64,000 bases of DNA from JBGPQJ01 sp963829485. Lineage in GTDB: Bacteria; Chloroflexota; Anaerolineae; Anaerolineales; Villigracilaceae. The DNA lies in assembly GCA_963829485.1 (NCBI GenBank), contig CAWHIK010000006.1, forward strand, positions 342,119-406,118, in the 5' to 3' direction. The notes below the pieces were generated by a model. It saw nothing but the letters and a program-made list of their open reading frames with translations, was not told the DNA's origin and ran no database searches. The translations under genes and the position numbers were made by a program. Shown here one piece after another: positions 1 through 9,657 of the stretch (position 1 is its first letter; every line of letters starts with the position of its first letter).

Positions 1-2
1 TG

Positions 3-44
3 ACGGGTGACGAGTGGAAAAAACTGCGTAAACTAAGTTTGTAA
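3..44 (+). CDS. C-terminal end of an upstream gene (partial)
   Basis: Reading frame 3 is open from the window edge to a TAA at 42-44 and encodes TGDEWKKLRKLSL. It stops just before the radical SAM gene, on the same strand, as expected for the preceding gene of an operon. Only 13 codons are visible, so neither function nor reality can be established from this window. Confidence 0.3.
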   Translation, partial: TGDEWKKLRKLSL

Positions 45-66
45 GGTGAGTCTCCCCGGAGCGGAT

Positions 67-966
67 ATGAAAGTAACAGGCCTGCATTTTCTATTGACAT
101 ACCAGTGCATCTTCGAATGCGACCACTGTTTTGTTTGGGGCAGTCCCCGTCAGGCGGGCGTGATGACGATCGATCAGGTGCAGGGATATTTGCACGAAGC
201 CCGAGAGGCAAAAACAGTGGATTGGATTTATTTCGAAGGCGGGGAACCTTTTCTTTATTACCCGGTCCTGATGAGAGGCGTCCAACTGGCGACCAGCATG
301 GGATTCCATGTCGGCATTGTTACAAATGCGTATTGGGCGACCAGCCAAAAAGATGCGGTCACCTGGCTCAAGCCGTTTTCAGACATGGTCGAGGATCTAT
401 CCATCAGTTGTGACCAGTATCATGATTGCGATGAGGAAAAATCCCTTCCTCGTTACGCGCTCGCCGCTGCTGAGCAATTATCCATACCTGTGGGTCTGAT
501 CAGGATCGCGCAGCCGGAGCAGTTGTCACCCAATGACAGGGAAGGACAACTTCCTGAAGGTGAGTCGCGAGTGATGTTCCGCGGAAGGGCAGCCTGCAAG
601 CTGGCTGAACGGTCCGGGAGCGGAATATCCTGGACGAAATTCGATTCATGCCAAAATGAAGACCTGCGCGAACCGGGAAGGGTGCACGTCGATCCATTTG
701 GTTATCTGCACATTTGCCAGGGTGTTGTGATCGGAAACCTCACTGAAAAATCGCTTCGATCAATATGCGACGAATACAAGCCCGATACACATCCTATCGT
801 GGGACCACTCCTTACTCAAGGCCCAGCGGGGTTGGTGAAGCAGTATAATCTCCCGCACAAGAAAACCTACGCCGACGCCTGCCACCTTTGTTACGAAGCG
901 AGGGATCAACTGCGCGAACGATTCCCTGCAGTGTTGGCACCTCCAAATATGTACGGCGCTTTTTAG
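67..966 (+). CDS. Radical SAM/SPASM-like protein
   Basis: This is a radical S-adenosylmethionine enzyme of about 299 residues. The CxxxCxxC motif that binds the [4Fe-4S] cluster is at Cys14, Cys18 and Cys21, and the GGEP motif typical of SAM contacts lies near residue 60. The C-terminal part has further cysteines (FDSCQNE, LHICQGV, CHLCYE), which suggests a SPASM-like auxiliary cluster region as in peptide-modifying or anaerobic-sulfatase-maturase-like members. I chose ATG 67 because GGAG sits five bases upstream at 58-61; a GTG at 46 would add seven unconserved residues. A strong terminator follows directly, so this is the last gene of its unit. The substrate cannot be predicted; no precursor peptide gene is visible next to it. 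Confidence 0.8.
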   Translation: MKVTGLHFLLTYQCIFECDHCFVWGSPRQAGVMTIDQVQGYLHEAREAKTVDWIYFEGGEPFLYYPVLMRGVQLATSMGFHVGIVTNAYWATSQKDAVTWLKPFSDMVEDLSISCDQYHDCDEEKSLPRYALAAAEQLSIPVGLIRIAQPEQLSPNDREGQLPEGESRVMFRGRAACKLAERSGSGISWTKFDSCQNEDLREPGRVHVDPFGYLHICQGVVIGNLTEKSLRSICDEYKPDTHPIVGPLLTQGPAGLVKQYNLPHKKTYADACHLCYEARDQLRERFPAVLAPPNMYGAF

Positions 967-969
967 ATC

Positions 970-1005
970 ATCAGCCGCCTGTTCGGGCGGCTGATTTTAT
1001 TTTTT
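970..1005 (+). terminator. Intrinsic terminator after the radical SAM gene
   Basis: A perfect 10-bp stem (970-979 with 986-995, ATCAGCCGCC/GGCGGCTGAT) with a six-base loop is followed by a T-rich run, TTTTATTTTTT. It starts four bases after the stop codon. The other strand has no T-run, so it acts mainly on plus-strand transcripts. Confidence 0.85.
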
Positions 1006-1011
1006 GCTTGT

Positions 1012-3985
1012 TCAATCTCCAAATACCAAATTTATAATCTCAAAAGGTTGTGCAGTAAATGTCACCCTGCCTCCGGGCGGAACATCCACTGACCGGAGTT
1101 TTTGTTCGGCCAGGTTGGTAAAGTCCACTGACTTGAATGGTCTCCAGGATTTGATGGAGACAGGAAGCTGATGGTCTGTCATGTTATAACCGCGCACCAA
1201 CCAGCCACGGCCGTCTTCCGTTTCCTTGATGCTTGAAATCACAAATCCGGTCGACTCGACATCGATGAACGATCCCGATGGCGGGAGCGTGCCGAAATGG
1301 AGAGACGTGGCTGCTGCCCTCATCGGAACTTCAAAGTTATAAGCCAGGGGAGACGGACTTGTCTGCCCTTTAACATGAGGGATGATCGAATAATCAAAAC
1401 TCCAGGTTCCTGGCATTTGCGCTTCAGGTGTTTCCATGCCGGGACCGGCATGCCCGGGCCGCACAGGGAGATCATCACGTGAAAGCCAACCTATACATCG
1501 CAGCAGGGTCAGTGCTACCTCGGCGGTGCCATCTTCACGTTTAAGAACCTCCACTTCAGGGAGACCTCGGCTGGCGATCATCAATCCCCGGCTTCCATCG
1601 GAAACGTCCGTAAACGCCCTTTGCGGGACTTCCGGGCGGGGTTGTTCAACCCAAAGACCTTCCTGATCCTGTTTCGGTTGGAGAGTCTCACCAAAGGGTC
1701 GGCGTACCACCTCGAAGTGACCGTCAAAGTCAGCGCTGACGGGATGTTCCACGTCACCGCAATCCAATCCGGTGGGGAAGTGGACCCGCAGACGGTGATC
1801 GCGGGCATTGTTATCAACCTCCGTGTGAATATCGACTCTCGGAATTCCTGGAGCAAGACTGATTCGGGTAACGATGCCCAGGGAAGCCAGATCCGATTCT
1901 CGTGAAGACCTGTCTGTTGTTAGCTCTGCCGGGATTGTGAGCTCTAGAGCGAGTTCAAGCACCTGTCGAACTTCACTTCGGCTGATTTTTACACCCCAAA
2001 GCTTGGTGGTCAATTTTTCTGGAGCCGGTTCATTTTCTACCGGGCAGTAGTTGTATTCATCCCCTCTGTCCCCAGTATCTTTAAAAGAGTTAAGGTTGTT
2101 ATACAACAGATCCATCCCGTTTGTCTGTAAGAGTGAGTGTAGCCCCTGGAATCGGCTTCCACGGTAAAGAACTCATTCTCGATAACATAAGGTGGTTTGG
2201 GGGATGGTTCAGCTGAAAAGCGTTCGATCAGCTTTTGCCCAAGGGATGTTTTTGCCAGCGGCATTAGCAACCGGGCAGCAGGGTTGAGTTGTGTCGGTGT
2301 AGACTCGGGAAGCTCGCGTGAGTAAACGTAGAATGTGCGATAACCCAGAGCGGGAATGTGCGGCGCAGGGAACAGGATTCTATTTGAGGGGAGCGCTCGC
2401 GCCTGAACATGGAAGGACGTCAAAGTTTCATCCTCTAACAACGAAGTGGTCTCCTTAACTCCGCGCTGCCAGGCGTCATGGTTGGGTTCTCCATCCGAAA
2501 GCAGCAACTCAAGGTGCAGTGTCTTCCCTTCTCGATGGGTTGAAAAACTTTGCACACCCATGCCCGAGACACGGCCTTCGTTGACCATGGTCATTGCCTC
2601 CCGCAGTCCTTTTCGATCAAGGATGAGATTTGCCAGATCGGCGCTTTCGAAACCAAGGGATTCATGTGGGACGATCGCACCGCCATCATCCATCAGGTCA
2701 AACGCCTCCACGCCAGCCGGGAGATTGATTTCAACATTTACAAGATCTGTGCGGGGATTGGATGAAGGATTGAAAACCACTACCGCCGAAGATGGTTTGA
2801 CTTCGCCGGGTTGTGGTCCGCGGTCTGTGACCACCGAATCGGCAAGAGATGCCAGCGACTGCCGGGTGATTTCTTCCCCGATCTGTTTGACCTGGTCAAA
2901 TCGCACTTTCATCTCATTGTGTACCTGGTCGATGGAGCAACCACAGATGGAATCGTGGGGGTGGTTTTCCATCAGCAATCGCCATGCCTGCCGAATGATT
3001 GACGCAGGTTGGGATAACCTGTTTATGCTTGATACGCCGGCTTTTCCGACCGTACGTTCGGCGAATACGCTGAAAGGTTCTGCCCACTTTTCGAGCAGGG
3101 ATTGGCATGCCTGATTATCCTGCTTGATCCAAATACGAGCAGATAATACTCCGGGGAGCAAGGGTGAACGTAGCGAAGATCGTAGTTCTCCTTTTACTAC
3201 CGGCATGAGTTCGCTCTGAATGGATGCGCGCACGCCGGCGATGTAATCCGGCAGAGTGGAATGGATGACCTTGTATTCTCCTTGAGCCGAATTTGCATAC
3301 TCGATCGCAGATGATGTCGCCGGGCTTGGTTCCATGTGATCTGTGCCGAACATGATGAGCAAGTCTGACGCGGCAGAGTGAGTTTTTAACGATGTTACTT
3401 TCTCCGCTAGTAGTGAAGAGAATTGGCGAGTATCGAGGGCGGGGAGCTCTGCTCCATTACCGTAGCTGTTTCGCAGGTTAGCCATGAATACCTGAGAACC
3501 GTTGGGGGCTTGCCACCAAAACTCGCAGGGCTGGTCGTCCACGCCGCGCCAGAGGGAGGCTGATTCGATGCCGAATCCCTCAGGATCTGCGGCATCTGAC
3601 CGATATGCCCGAATGAATCAGGCATGTACCCAACCATCATTTTTGGTCCAAACCGGCGGGCGGTCCTGTCGCCCTCCAGAAGATTTCGAATATGCGCCTC
3701 GGGGCTGACGAGGAACATATCCGGCAGGATATGCCAGGGACCGATGATAATCCGTCCACGCTGGATGTAACGCCTGAGCTCCTCTTCGCGCTCCGGACGC
3801 ATTTGGAGATAATCCTCCAGTACGATCGTCTGTCCATCCAGCATAAAGTACTTGAAATTAATATCATTGTGCAGGATGTCAAGCAAACCATCGATAAGAT
3901 GGACCAGCCTCAGCCGAAATTGCTGAAAGGTCTGATACCATTCCCGGTCCCAATGCGTGTGTGAAATGATATGAATAGTATTCAT
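1012..3985 (-). CDS. GH38 alpha-mannosidase (frameshifted)
   Basis: Glycoside hydrolase family 38, a zinc-dependent retaining alpha-mannosidase of roughly 990 residues. The N-terminus carries the metal-binding HTHWDREW motif (residues 9-16), and the nucleophile Asp is in MPDSFGH (about residue 123). The C-terminal part carries the family's GDRGDEYNY motif and the terminal beta-sandwich region. The reading frame breaks twice: near 3574, where one T appears to be missing (restoring it gives ILRDFGIESASLWRGVDD), and around 2110-2150. All expected domains are present on both sides, so sequencing indels are more likely than decay. It follows the flippase gene with a 13-base gap and is the last gene of a four-gene operon. 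With no signal peptide, it is probably cytosolic and removes mannose from glycans or oligosaccharides. Confidence 0.9.
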
Positions 3986-3998
3986 CTCGGCTCCAATG

Positions 3999-6536
3999 TC
4001 ATAATTTTACTTTTTCCTGGGTCAGCGCGACAGCCTCAGCCATGGCCTCTGCCCGAATGGTAATCGGAAAGCGGCCGTTCAGGGGGCTGATGCGGGCGCC
4101 CAGGGCGGACGGTTTGTACAAACCCCATTTCGCCAATGGGCGGATTAATCCTGCCATCGAGGCGGCTTCGGCAAGTTCTTCCAGGGTGGCCTGGTCCCAG
4201 CCGCCGAACAGCCCGTAAAGGAACATGAAAACCGGGAAGCTGGGTAAAACGCCAATGAAGAATATCACAATGCTGGTTATCTGATCGCCCGTCCAGATCA
4301 ACTCTGTCAGCCAAAACATGAACCCAAAGTGGGCAGCGCCTGCCAGTAATGGAGCGGCGAGCGACTGCCAGGCGAAGAATCGCTGAGGATAGCAATATTT
4401 ATTGTTGACGATATAAGCAGTGATCCCTTTTGCGAAAAGTCCGATGAAATAGGCGACGATCAAGGCGGTCACTTGGAATCGTTCCAACAGGATCCACATG
4501 AAAAAGATGCGGATCATCTGCTCGGCAAAAACGAGGATGGCTTTTAGATAAGGTTTATCGGAACCCAGCTGGACCGTGTCGCCCACCCAGGATGGGAATT
4601 GGAACGCCCCCCAGATGATGAGCGGAATCACGTAAATGGCTGCCCGTTGAAATTCGATCCCCGTCGCGCCGATGATGAATTTCGGAGCAACTGCCAGCAG
4701 GACCGCCGCCAGAAACGCACTGAACAGCCCATTGTATTTATATGCCATCACCGAATAGTATTGGCTGAGGCGGATCTTGCCATGCGAAAATGCTTCAGAA
4801 ATCGCCGGCATGACCCCGTCGTTTAACATCTGGGTGACGTTGAAGGAAAAAATGAAATTCTGAGCCAAGCCCCAGTTGCCCCAGATCTCGGTGTAGTTGA
4901 TAAGCCTGTTCTGGGTGATGGCGATTTCAGCAGCTTGACCGAACGACCAGGCCGCAGAGCCAAGCATTTCGAACACACCGAATTTGAAACTGCCTTTGAG
5001 AACTTCCCAATCGAAATGGGCCAGGAACAGGATGCGGGCGTTGTAACCCACACGCCGGTATAGCCACCACCCAAAGAGGAACATCAACAATTCTGCGGCG
5101 TAGGCAGCCAGCCCAAGTCCGAATAGCCCTCCCAGCGGACCTCCATACATGGGATGAGTGGTGCCCCAGTAATACATGAATCCCACGAAAAGTGGTTGGA
5201 CCACCATCGGCATGACCACCTCGTTGAGGGTATAAAGCATGCGCGAGTAATCCATCCGCTGGTAACCGGTCAGCGCGTGGCGGAAGACCTGATAGAAACC
5301 GGGGATTTGAATCATCGCATGGATAATGATGCTCCAGGCATACAACGCATAAGCGGATTTCGGGGCGAGTGCGCTGGCCAGCCCGATCACCAGAGTCACC
5401 TGGACGGCCCCCGAAAGTGCCTGCCACCAGACGAATACCTGCCCATATTGGATGCCTCGTTTCGGGTCCTTCACGCGGTATTCAGAAAGGTACTTGATGA
5501 AAGCAATACTGGTACCCATGTCAAAAAACAGCCAGGCCAGGTTGAAGAACTGGGTGACACGCCCCCAAATTCCCAACGCCTGGGCGGACGGTAAAATGTA
5601 TGTGGGCAGGATCAAGTTCTGGTAAATGATGAGCGGGATGAACAATAAGAGTCCAATGGATAGCGCGACCAGGAATCCGCTCAGTGGTCTGTGGAATCCG
5701 ACAGCTTCCCATTCGGTTCCTGCTTCGTGAGCCTCGAACTGTGTGCGGTTTGCCACGATCCGGTCAAGCTCCTCGGGGTGAGCCAGGCTGTATCGCCGTA
5801 CAATGAAGAACGCAGTGAATGTGGTCACCAGGATAACCGCCATCAAACCCCATAATAAATTTCTCTCGCTGGCATGGGGAACCGGACTGGCGGGATAATC
5901 CGCAAAGGAATCGGGAATTTGCCCACCAGCGCGCGTGGACAGGTGATAGATCAGGTAGTTGAAATAAGCCCATTCCTGGATTTGCGGGTTGAAACCGTGA
6001 TTCAAATAACCGTTGAAAACGAAAGCATTAGGCCGAACCTGCCACAGCAACCACTCGCTGTTTTCATAGGCGATTACAAGAGGCTGAACCGAGGAGACAG
6101 GAGTGGAGATATTCATGCGTTCCCGAATTTGAGGTGCGCTGTTCCAGATGATCTCGGTCAGAAGCGGATCGTTGACTCCGGAGATACCGGTCAGGCTGAC
6201 TGCATTAAATTCCTCCTCAAGCTGAACCGGGAACCCGAGCAGGTCTTGCACCTGATCATCCGTGAGACTTTCTCCCAGGATTAGCACCACTCCCGATTCA
6301 CCCGATTTGATCCGTTCAGCGATGAGCGGGTCATCAGGGATAACCCCATTGAGCACATAGACTTGGGCTGCTGAAGGATCAGTGACGAGCGTGTAGCCAG
6401 TCAATTCCAGGGCAGAATAAACCCCGCTTTCAGTATCGCCGGCATAATAGATCAACAATGTATCGTCAGCCCGGACAGGAGCCGCCAAACCGAGCAGAAG
6501 GACAATCACAAGTGCAACGATAATCAATCGCCGCAT
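3999..6536 (-). CDS. Polysaccharide flippase-like membrane protein with N-terminal extracytoplasmic domain
   Basis: A protein of 845 residues. It starts with a signal peptide (MRRLIIVALVIVLLLGLAAP), followed by about 200 mostly soluble residues with a Rossmann/amidotransferase-like alternation of strands and helices. From about residue 225 to 800 there are some 14 hydrophobic segments resembling MOP-superfamily (Wzx/MATE-like) flippases. The start at 6536 is preceded by AGGAG; a start at 6560 would lie inside the GH1 gene. One base separates it from the GH1 stop, and GH38 follows, so export or assembly of a sugar polymer is a reasonable inference. The combination of a secreted sensor-like domain and a flippase is unusual. 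The substrate is unknown. Confidence 0.7.
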   Translation of the reverse strand: MRRLIIVALVIVLLLGLAAPVRADDTLLIYYAGDTESGVYSALELTGYTLVTDPSAAQVYVLNGVIPDDPLIAERIKSGESGVVLILGESLTDDQVQDLLGFPVQLEEEFNAVSLTGISGVNDPLLTEIIWNSAPQIRERMNISTPVSSVQPLVIAYENSEWLLWQVRPNAFVFNGYLNHGFNPQIQEWAYFNYLIYHLSTRAGGQIPDSFADYPASPVPHASERNLLWGLMAVILVTTFTAFFIVRRYSLAHPEELDRIVANRTQFEAHEAGTEWEAVGFHRPLSGFLVALSIGLLLFIPLIIYQNLILPTYILPSAQALGIWGRVTQFFNLAWLFFDMGTSIAFIKYLSEYRVKDPKRGIQYGQVFVWWQALSGAVQVTLVIGLASALAPKSAYALYAWSIIIHAMIQIPGFYQVFRHALTGYQRMDYSRMLYTLNEVVMPMVVQPLFVGFMYYWGTTHPMYGGPLGGLFGLGLAAYAAELLMFLFGWWLYRRVGYNARILFLAHFDWEVLKGSFKFGVFEMLGSAAWSFGQAAEIAITQNRLINYTEIWGNWGLAQNFIFSFNVTQMLNDGVMPAISEAFSHGKIRLSQYYSVMAYKYNGLFSAFLAAVLLAVAPKFIIGATGIEFQRAAIYVIPLIIWGAFQFPSWVGDTVQLGSDKPYLKAILVFAEQMIRIFFMWILLERFQVTALIVAYFIGLFAKGITAYIVNNKYCYPQRFFAWQSLAAPLLAGAAHFGFMFWLTELIWTGDQITSIVIFFIGVLPSFPVFMFLYGLFGGWDQATLEELAEAASMAGLIRPLAKWGLYKPSALGARISPLNGRFPITIRAEAMAEAVALTQEKVKL

Positions 6537-6537
6537 A

Positions 6538-7914
6538 TTAATCTCCTGTATCGAAACCATTCTCAGTGATAACCTTGGAATACCATTTTCCGCTATCTTT
6601 GACGGTTCGTTTTAGATTATCGTAATCAATATAAATCAAGCCAAATCGAGGACCGTACCCTAAGTTCCATTCGAAATTATCAGCAAACGACCAGACGTAA
6701 TACCCTTTGATATCCACTCCTTCTTGGATTGCCTTGTGAACCTGTACGAGATGATCTCGTAAATAACGGATGCGCCGCTCATCGTGCACACGTCCGTCTG
6801 CATCCAAAATATCCGGCACGGGGACGCCGTTTTCTGTGATCATCAACTCAGGCATGGATTTTCCACCCGCTTGGGCGGGGACATAGTAATCTTCCCAGAT
6901 TCGTTTTAGGAGAACATACATCCCCGGAGGATAGATTTCCCACATCTCAGAATATTCGTTCCCAACAGGTTTCACCTCCTCGGCAAAGAGGGGAATGTTT
7001 TTCCAGCTGAATTTCATAACAGCGCGTGAGTAATAATTGACCCCAAGTAAATCGAGATTTTTAATTATGTCGAGGTCGCCATCTTTAATAAATTTTGCTG
7101 CGAGCCATCGGGTCTTCCAGTTTTTCAGCAGTGGAGTCGTTCCCAGGAGCAACGGGTCCAGCGCCACGCGGTTGACCATGGCGTGAGCGTCCTCGGCAGC
7201 CTGGATATCGCGCGAGGAATTTGTCGCAGGATAAAATGGCGAAAGGTTTAGGGTGATTCCCACCTTGATCGGTTTGAGGGCTGATGCTCGGATCGCCTCA
7301 GCAGCCAGTCCGTGTGAGAGCATGACGTGGTGGGCTGCTTTGAGGCCGTTGTAGGGATTTTTCTCGCCCGGTGCGTGAAGTCCCATCATGTACCCGGCAA
7401 TAGCTGTAACCCAGGGCTCGTTATGGGTCATGATGATCTTAACCCGGTCGCTCAACCTCTCGGTGACTACCCGGGCATAATCCGCAAAATGATAGGCTGT
7501 GTCACGATTTTTCCATCCGCCGCCAACATCCTGCAACGCCTGTGGCAGGTCGTAGTGGAAGAGGCAGGGGACCGGATCAATACCTCGCGCGAGGCAGCCG
7601 TCCACGATGCGGTCGTAAAAATCAAGCCCGGGGGAGTTAACTGCTCCGCGACCGGACGGCAGGATTCGGGTCCAGGCGATGGAGAAACGATAGGATTTGA
7701 CTTGTAGAGAGGCCATCAAATCCAGGTCCTCCTGCCATCGATGGTAATGGTCGATGGCGATGTCGCCGTTCTGGTCCTTGACCACTTTCCCCGAAATATG
7801 GCTGAAGGTATCCCAGATGGATGGACCCTTTCCATCTTCATTCCATCCCCCTTCGATCTGGTAGGCGGAAGCCGCCACGCCCCAAACGAAATCGTGTGGA
7901 AAAGAGACTTTCAC
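6538..7914 (-). CDS. GH1 beta-glucosidase/beta-glycosidase
   Basis: Glycoside hydrolase family 1, about 458 residues, a complete TIM-barrel enzyme that releases terminal beta-linked sugars. The family start (FPHDFVWGVAASAYQIEGG) is intact, the acid/base Glu is in THNEPW (about residue 166), and the nucleophile Glu is in ITENG (about residue 361). The first in-frame start candidate, 7935, is a TTG without a ribosome binding site. GTG 7914 has GAGG upstream, follows the stop of the zinc-ribbon gene by one base, and gives the usual family N-terminus, so I use it. There is no signal peptide, so it is cytosolic. It is operonic with the flippase and alpha-mannosidase genes. Confidence 0.93.
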   Translation of the reverse strand: MKVSFPHDFVWGVAASAYQIEGGWNEDGKGPSIWDTFSHISGKVVKDQNGDIAIDHYHRWQEDLDLMASLQVKSYRFSIAWTRILPSGRGAVNSPGLDFYDRIVDGCLARGIDPVPCLFHYDLPQALQDVGGGWKNRDTAYHFADYARVVTERLSDRVKIIMTHNEPWVTAIAGYMMGLHAPGEKNPYNGLKAAHHVMLSHGLAAEAIRASALKPIKVGITLNLSPFYPATNSSRDIQAAEDAHAMVNRVALDPLLLGTTPLLKNWKTRWLAAKFIKDGDLDIIKNLDLLGVNYYSRAVMKFSWKNIPLFAEEVKPVGNEYSEMWEIYPPGMYVLLKRIWEDYYVPAQAGGKSMPELMITENGVPVPDILDADGRVHDERRIRYLRDHLVQVHKAIQEGVDIKGYYVWSFADNFEWNLGYGPRFGLIYIDYDNLKRTVKDSGKWYSKVITENGFDTGD

Positions 7915-7915
7915 G

Positions 7916-8304
7916 TCATGTGCCTCGTTGTGCAAGGAAAATGATCAGGATGCTGGCGGCGCAGACGAGGATACACAGAATCATCACGAGGACCGCACAG
8001 GCGGGGACTACGCGACGCCAAAGCATCCGTATCATCGCCCAGATCCCATAGGCTTTCATCGCGCCGGAGGCCAGCGGTTTGACCTGGTTGAGGACGTCTG
8101 TGATGTCGTCTCCTTCCCGCGGCGGGGGAGGGATGAAGTACGGAGTCTTCTTGTTGGAAGGAGGGGGAGCATCGTTGTCCTGGTTTTCAGCTCATCAGGG
8201 ATGGTGACCGTGGTATCACAATACGGGCAGGAGATGCGGGTCTTACCGGCGAGAGGTTCCACTGGACCTCCGCAGGCAGGGCAGGGGAAGGTATCAGGGC
8301 TCAT
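7916..8304 (-). CDS. Zinc-ribbon membrane protein (frameshifted)
   Basis: A small protein of about 129 residues. The N-terminus is a zinc ribbon with two CxxC pairs (CPACGG and CPYCD). A proline-rich linker follows, then a C-terminal membrane segment rich in Val, Ile, Leu and Cys. The frame breaks near 8178 after DELKT. Adding one C to the CC pair restores the frame, giving TQDNDAPPPSNKKTPYFIP and then DDITDVLNQVKPLASGAMKAY through the membrane segment to a TGA at 7916. It is the first gene of the glycan operon. Function is unknown; zinc-ribbon plus membrane-anchor proteins of this kind are common in Chloroflexota. Confidence 0.6.
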
Positions 8305-8360
8305 GGTGTGATGAGGATAAATGAAAAACGGCAGTGGGGCAAGTACCAATTGTCACAGGG

Positions 8361-8372
8361 TATAATCGACTC
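8361..8372 (+). promoter_or_regulatory. -10 box of a probably leaderless ruvB promoter
   Basis: TATAAT at 8361-8366 is followed by exactly six bases (CGACTC) and then the ATG of ruvB. Transcription from this box would start at or next to the A of the ATG. No Shine-Dalgarno sequence precedes the gene and no clear -35 is visible. The same spacing occurs before queA and the ABC exporter gene. Confidence 0.55.
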
Positions 8373-9401
8373 ATGACCGAAAAACACCCCCGTCCCCTTG
8401 ACCCTGAAACACGAACAGACGACCGTGTGGACAACGCACTCCGCCCGCAAAAAATGAACGATCTGATCGGGCAGGACCAGGTCAAGGAAAATTTAAGCAT
8501 CCTGATCGCGGCAGCACTGCAACGCGGCGAACCGCTCGACCACGTCCTATTCTATGGTCCGCCCGGGCTTGGGAAGACAACCCTCGCACATGTCGTGGCT
8601 AACGAGATGGGGGTCAACATCAAGATCACCTCCGGTCCTGCCATCGAACGCGCCGGCGACCTCGCAGCCATCCTGACCAACCTGCGTGCTGGAGATGTGC
8701 TTTTCATCGACGAAATCCACCGATTAGGTCGCGCGGTGGAGGAAGTCCTTTATCCCGCGATGGAGGATTTTTCTCTTGATATTGTGATCGGTAAGGGACC
8801 CTCGGCGCGCTCGATTCGCCTCAAGCTGCCGCGATTTACCATCGTCGGAGCGACCACCCGACTTGCGCTGGTGACTGCTCCTCTGCGCGCACGCTTCGGG
8901 GCGGTGTACCGTCTCGATTATTACGATGAGAAGGCGATGCGGAAAATCGTCCGCCGTGCGACAGAATTGCTTAAGGTTCCTGCGGATGATGATGGGATTA
9001 ATGAGGTTGCCCGCCGCGCACGAGGCACTCCGCGCATAGCCCTGCGTCTGATGCGGCGCGTCCGTGATTTTGCCCAGGTGCGCGGAGAAGGCGTCATCAC
9101 CCGAAAGACCGCCTCGGGAGCGTTGGACCTTCTCCAGGTGGACCCACTCGGATTGGATGATGTTGACCGTCGTGTGTTGAAAACCATCATCGAAAAATAT
9201 GAAGGGGGTCCGGTTGGTCTAAACACCATTGCGGCTGCCATCAGCGAGGAATCCGACACGATCATGGATGTGGTCGAGCCTTATCTGCTTCAAATGGGCT
9301 TCCTTGACCGCACGCCTCAAGGACGCATCGCCACTCGGGCAGCGTATCAACACCTCGGCGTACCTTACCCCGATAAGGATGCACAAGCCCGTCTCTTATA
9401 A
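8373..9401 (+). CDS. ruvB: Holliday junction ATP-dependent DNA helicase RuvB
   Basis: RuvB, about 342 residues, is the AAA+ motor that drives branch migration of Holliday junctions with RuvA in recombinational repair. Visible are the family N-terminus (LRPQKMNDLIGQ), Walker A GPPGLGKTT (Lys about 68), Walker B FIDEIH (about 113), the sensor region GATTR, an arginine-finger region RARFG, and the C-terminal winged-helix DNA-binding domain (EGGPVGLNTIAAAI). ATG 8373 matches the usual start; the in-frame codons upstream overlap the promoter. ruvA and ruvC are not adjacent. DUF2905, queA and a uracil-DNA glycosylase follow on the same strand, and ruvB-queA is a common neighbourhood. Confidence 0.97.
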   Translation: MTEKHPRPLDPETRTDDRVDNALRPQKMNDLIGQDQVKENLSILIAAALQRGEPLDHVLFYGPPGLGKTTLAHVVANEMGVNIKITSGPAIERAGDLAAILTNLRAGDVLFIDEIHRLGRAVEEVLYPAMEDFSLDIVIGKGPSARSIRLKLPRFTIVGATTRLALVTAPLRARFGAVYRLDYYDEKAMRKIVRRATELLKVPADDDGINEVARRARGTPRIALRLMRRVRDFAQVRGEGVITRKTASGALDLLQVDPLGLDDVDRRVLKTIIEKYEGGPVGLNTIAAAISEESDTIMDVVEPYLLQMGFLDRTPQGRIATRAAYQHLGVPYPDKDAQARLL

Positions 9402-9635
9402 ATGATCATGGAACAGATTGCAAAGATTCTTGTCCTTCTGGGCGGCGCTATGATGATCGCGGGAGGGGTGATTTATCTATTCTCGCGCCTGAACATTAAT
9501 TTCAATCGGATGCCCGGTAATTTTGTTTACAACGGGGAAAATATGACGGTTTACATTCCCTGTGCCGCATCGATATTAATATCCATCCTTCTCACCATCA
9601 TCCTCAACGTCATCGTCAGGATGATGAATAAGTAA
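9402..9635 (+). CDS. DUF2905 small membrane protein
   Basis: A protein of 75-77 residues with two hydrophobic segments flanking the conserved centre LNINFNRMPGNFVYNGENMTVYIP, which matches the DUF2905 family. These proteins are often found beside ruvB and queA. The reading frame begins immediately after the ruvB stop; ATG 9408 (MEQIAKIL) is the more likely start. Predicted inner-membrane protein, function unknown. Confidence 0.8.
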   Translation: MIMEQIAKILVLLGGAMMIAGGVIYLFSRLNINFNRMPGNFVYNGENMTVYIPCAASILISILLTIILNVIVRMMNK

Positions 9636-9645
9636 ATCCCGCCTT

Positions 9646-9657
9646 TATTCTGGACCC
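9646..9657 (+). promoter_or_regulatory. -10 box of a probably leaderless queA promoter
   Basis: TATTCT at 9646-9651, six bases (GGACCC), then ATG 9658. There is no ribosome binding site in front of queA. The geometry is identical to that at ruvB. Confidence 0.45.

Noticed and set aside
7914..7935. TTG 7935 as the start of the GH1 gene
   Set aside because: It overlaps the zinc-ribbon gene, has no ribosome binding site, and adds residues before the family's usual N-terminus.
1012..8304. Pseudogene status for GH38 because of broken reading frame
   Set aside because: All catalytic motifs are present and the breaks look like small indels, as in many core genes here.
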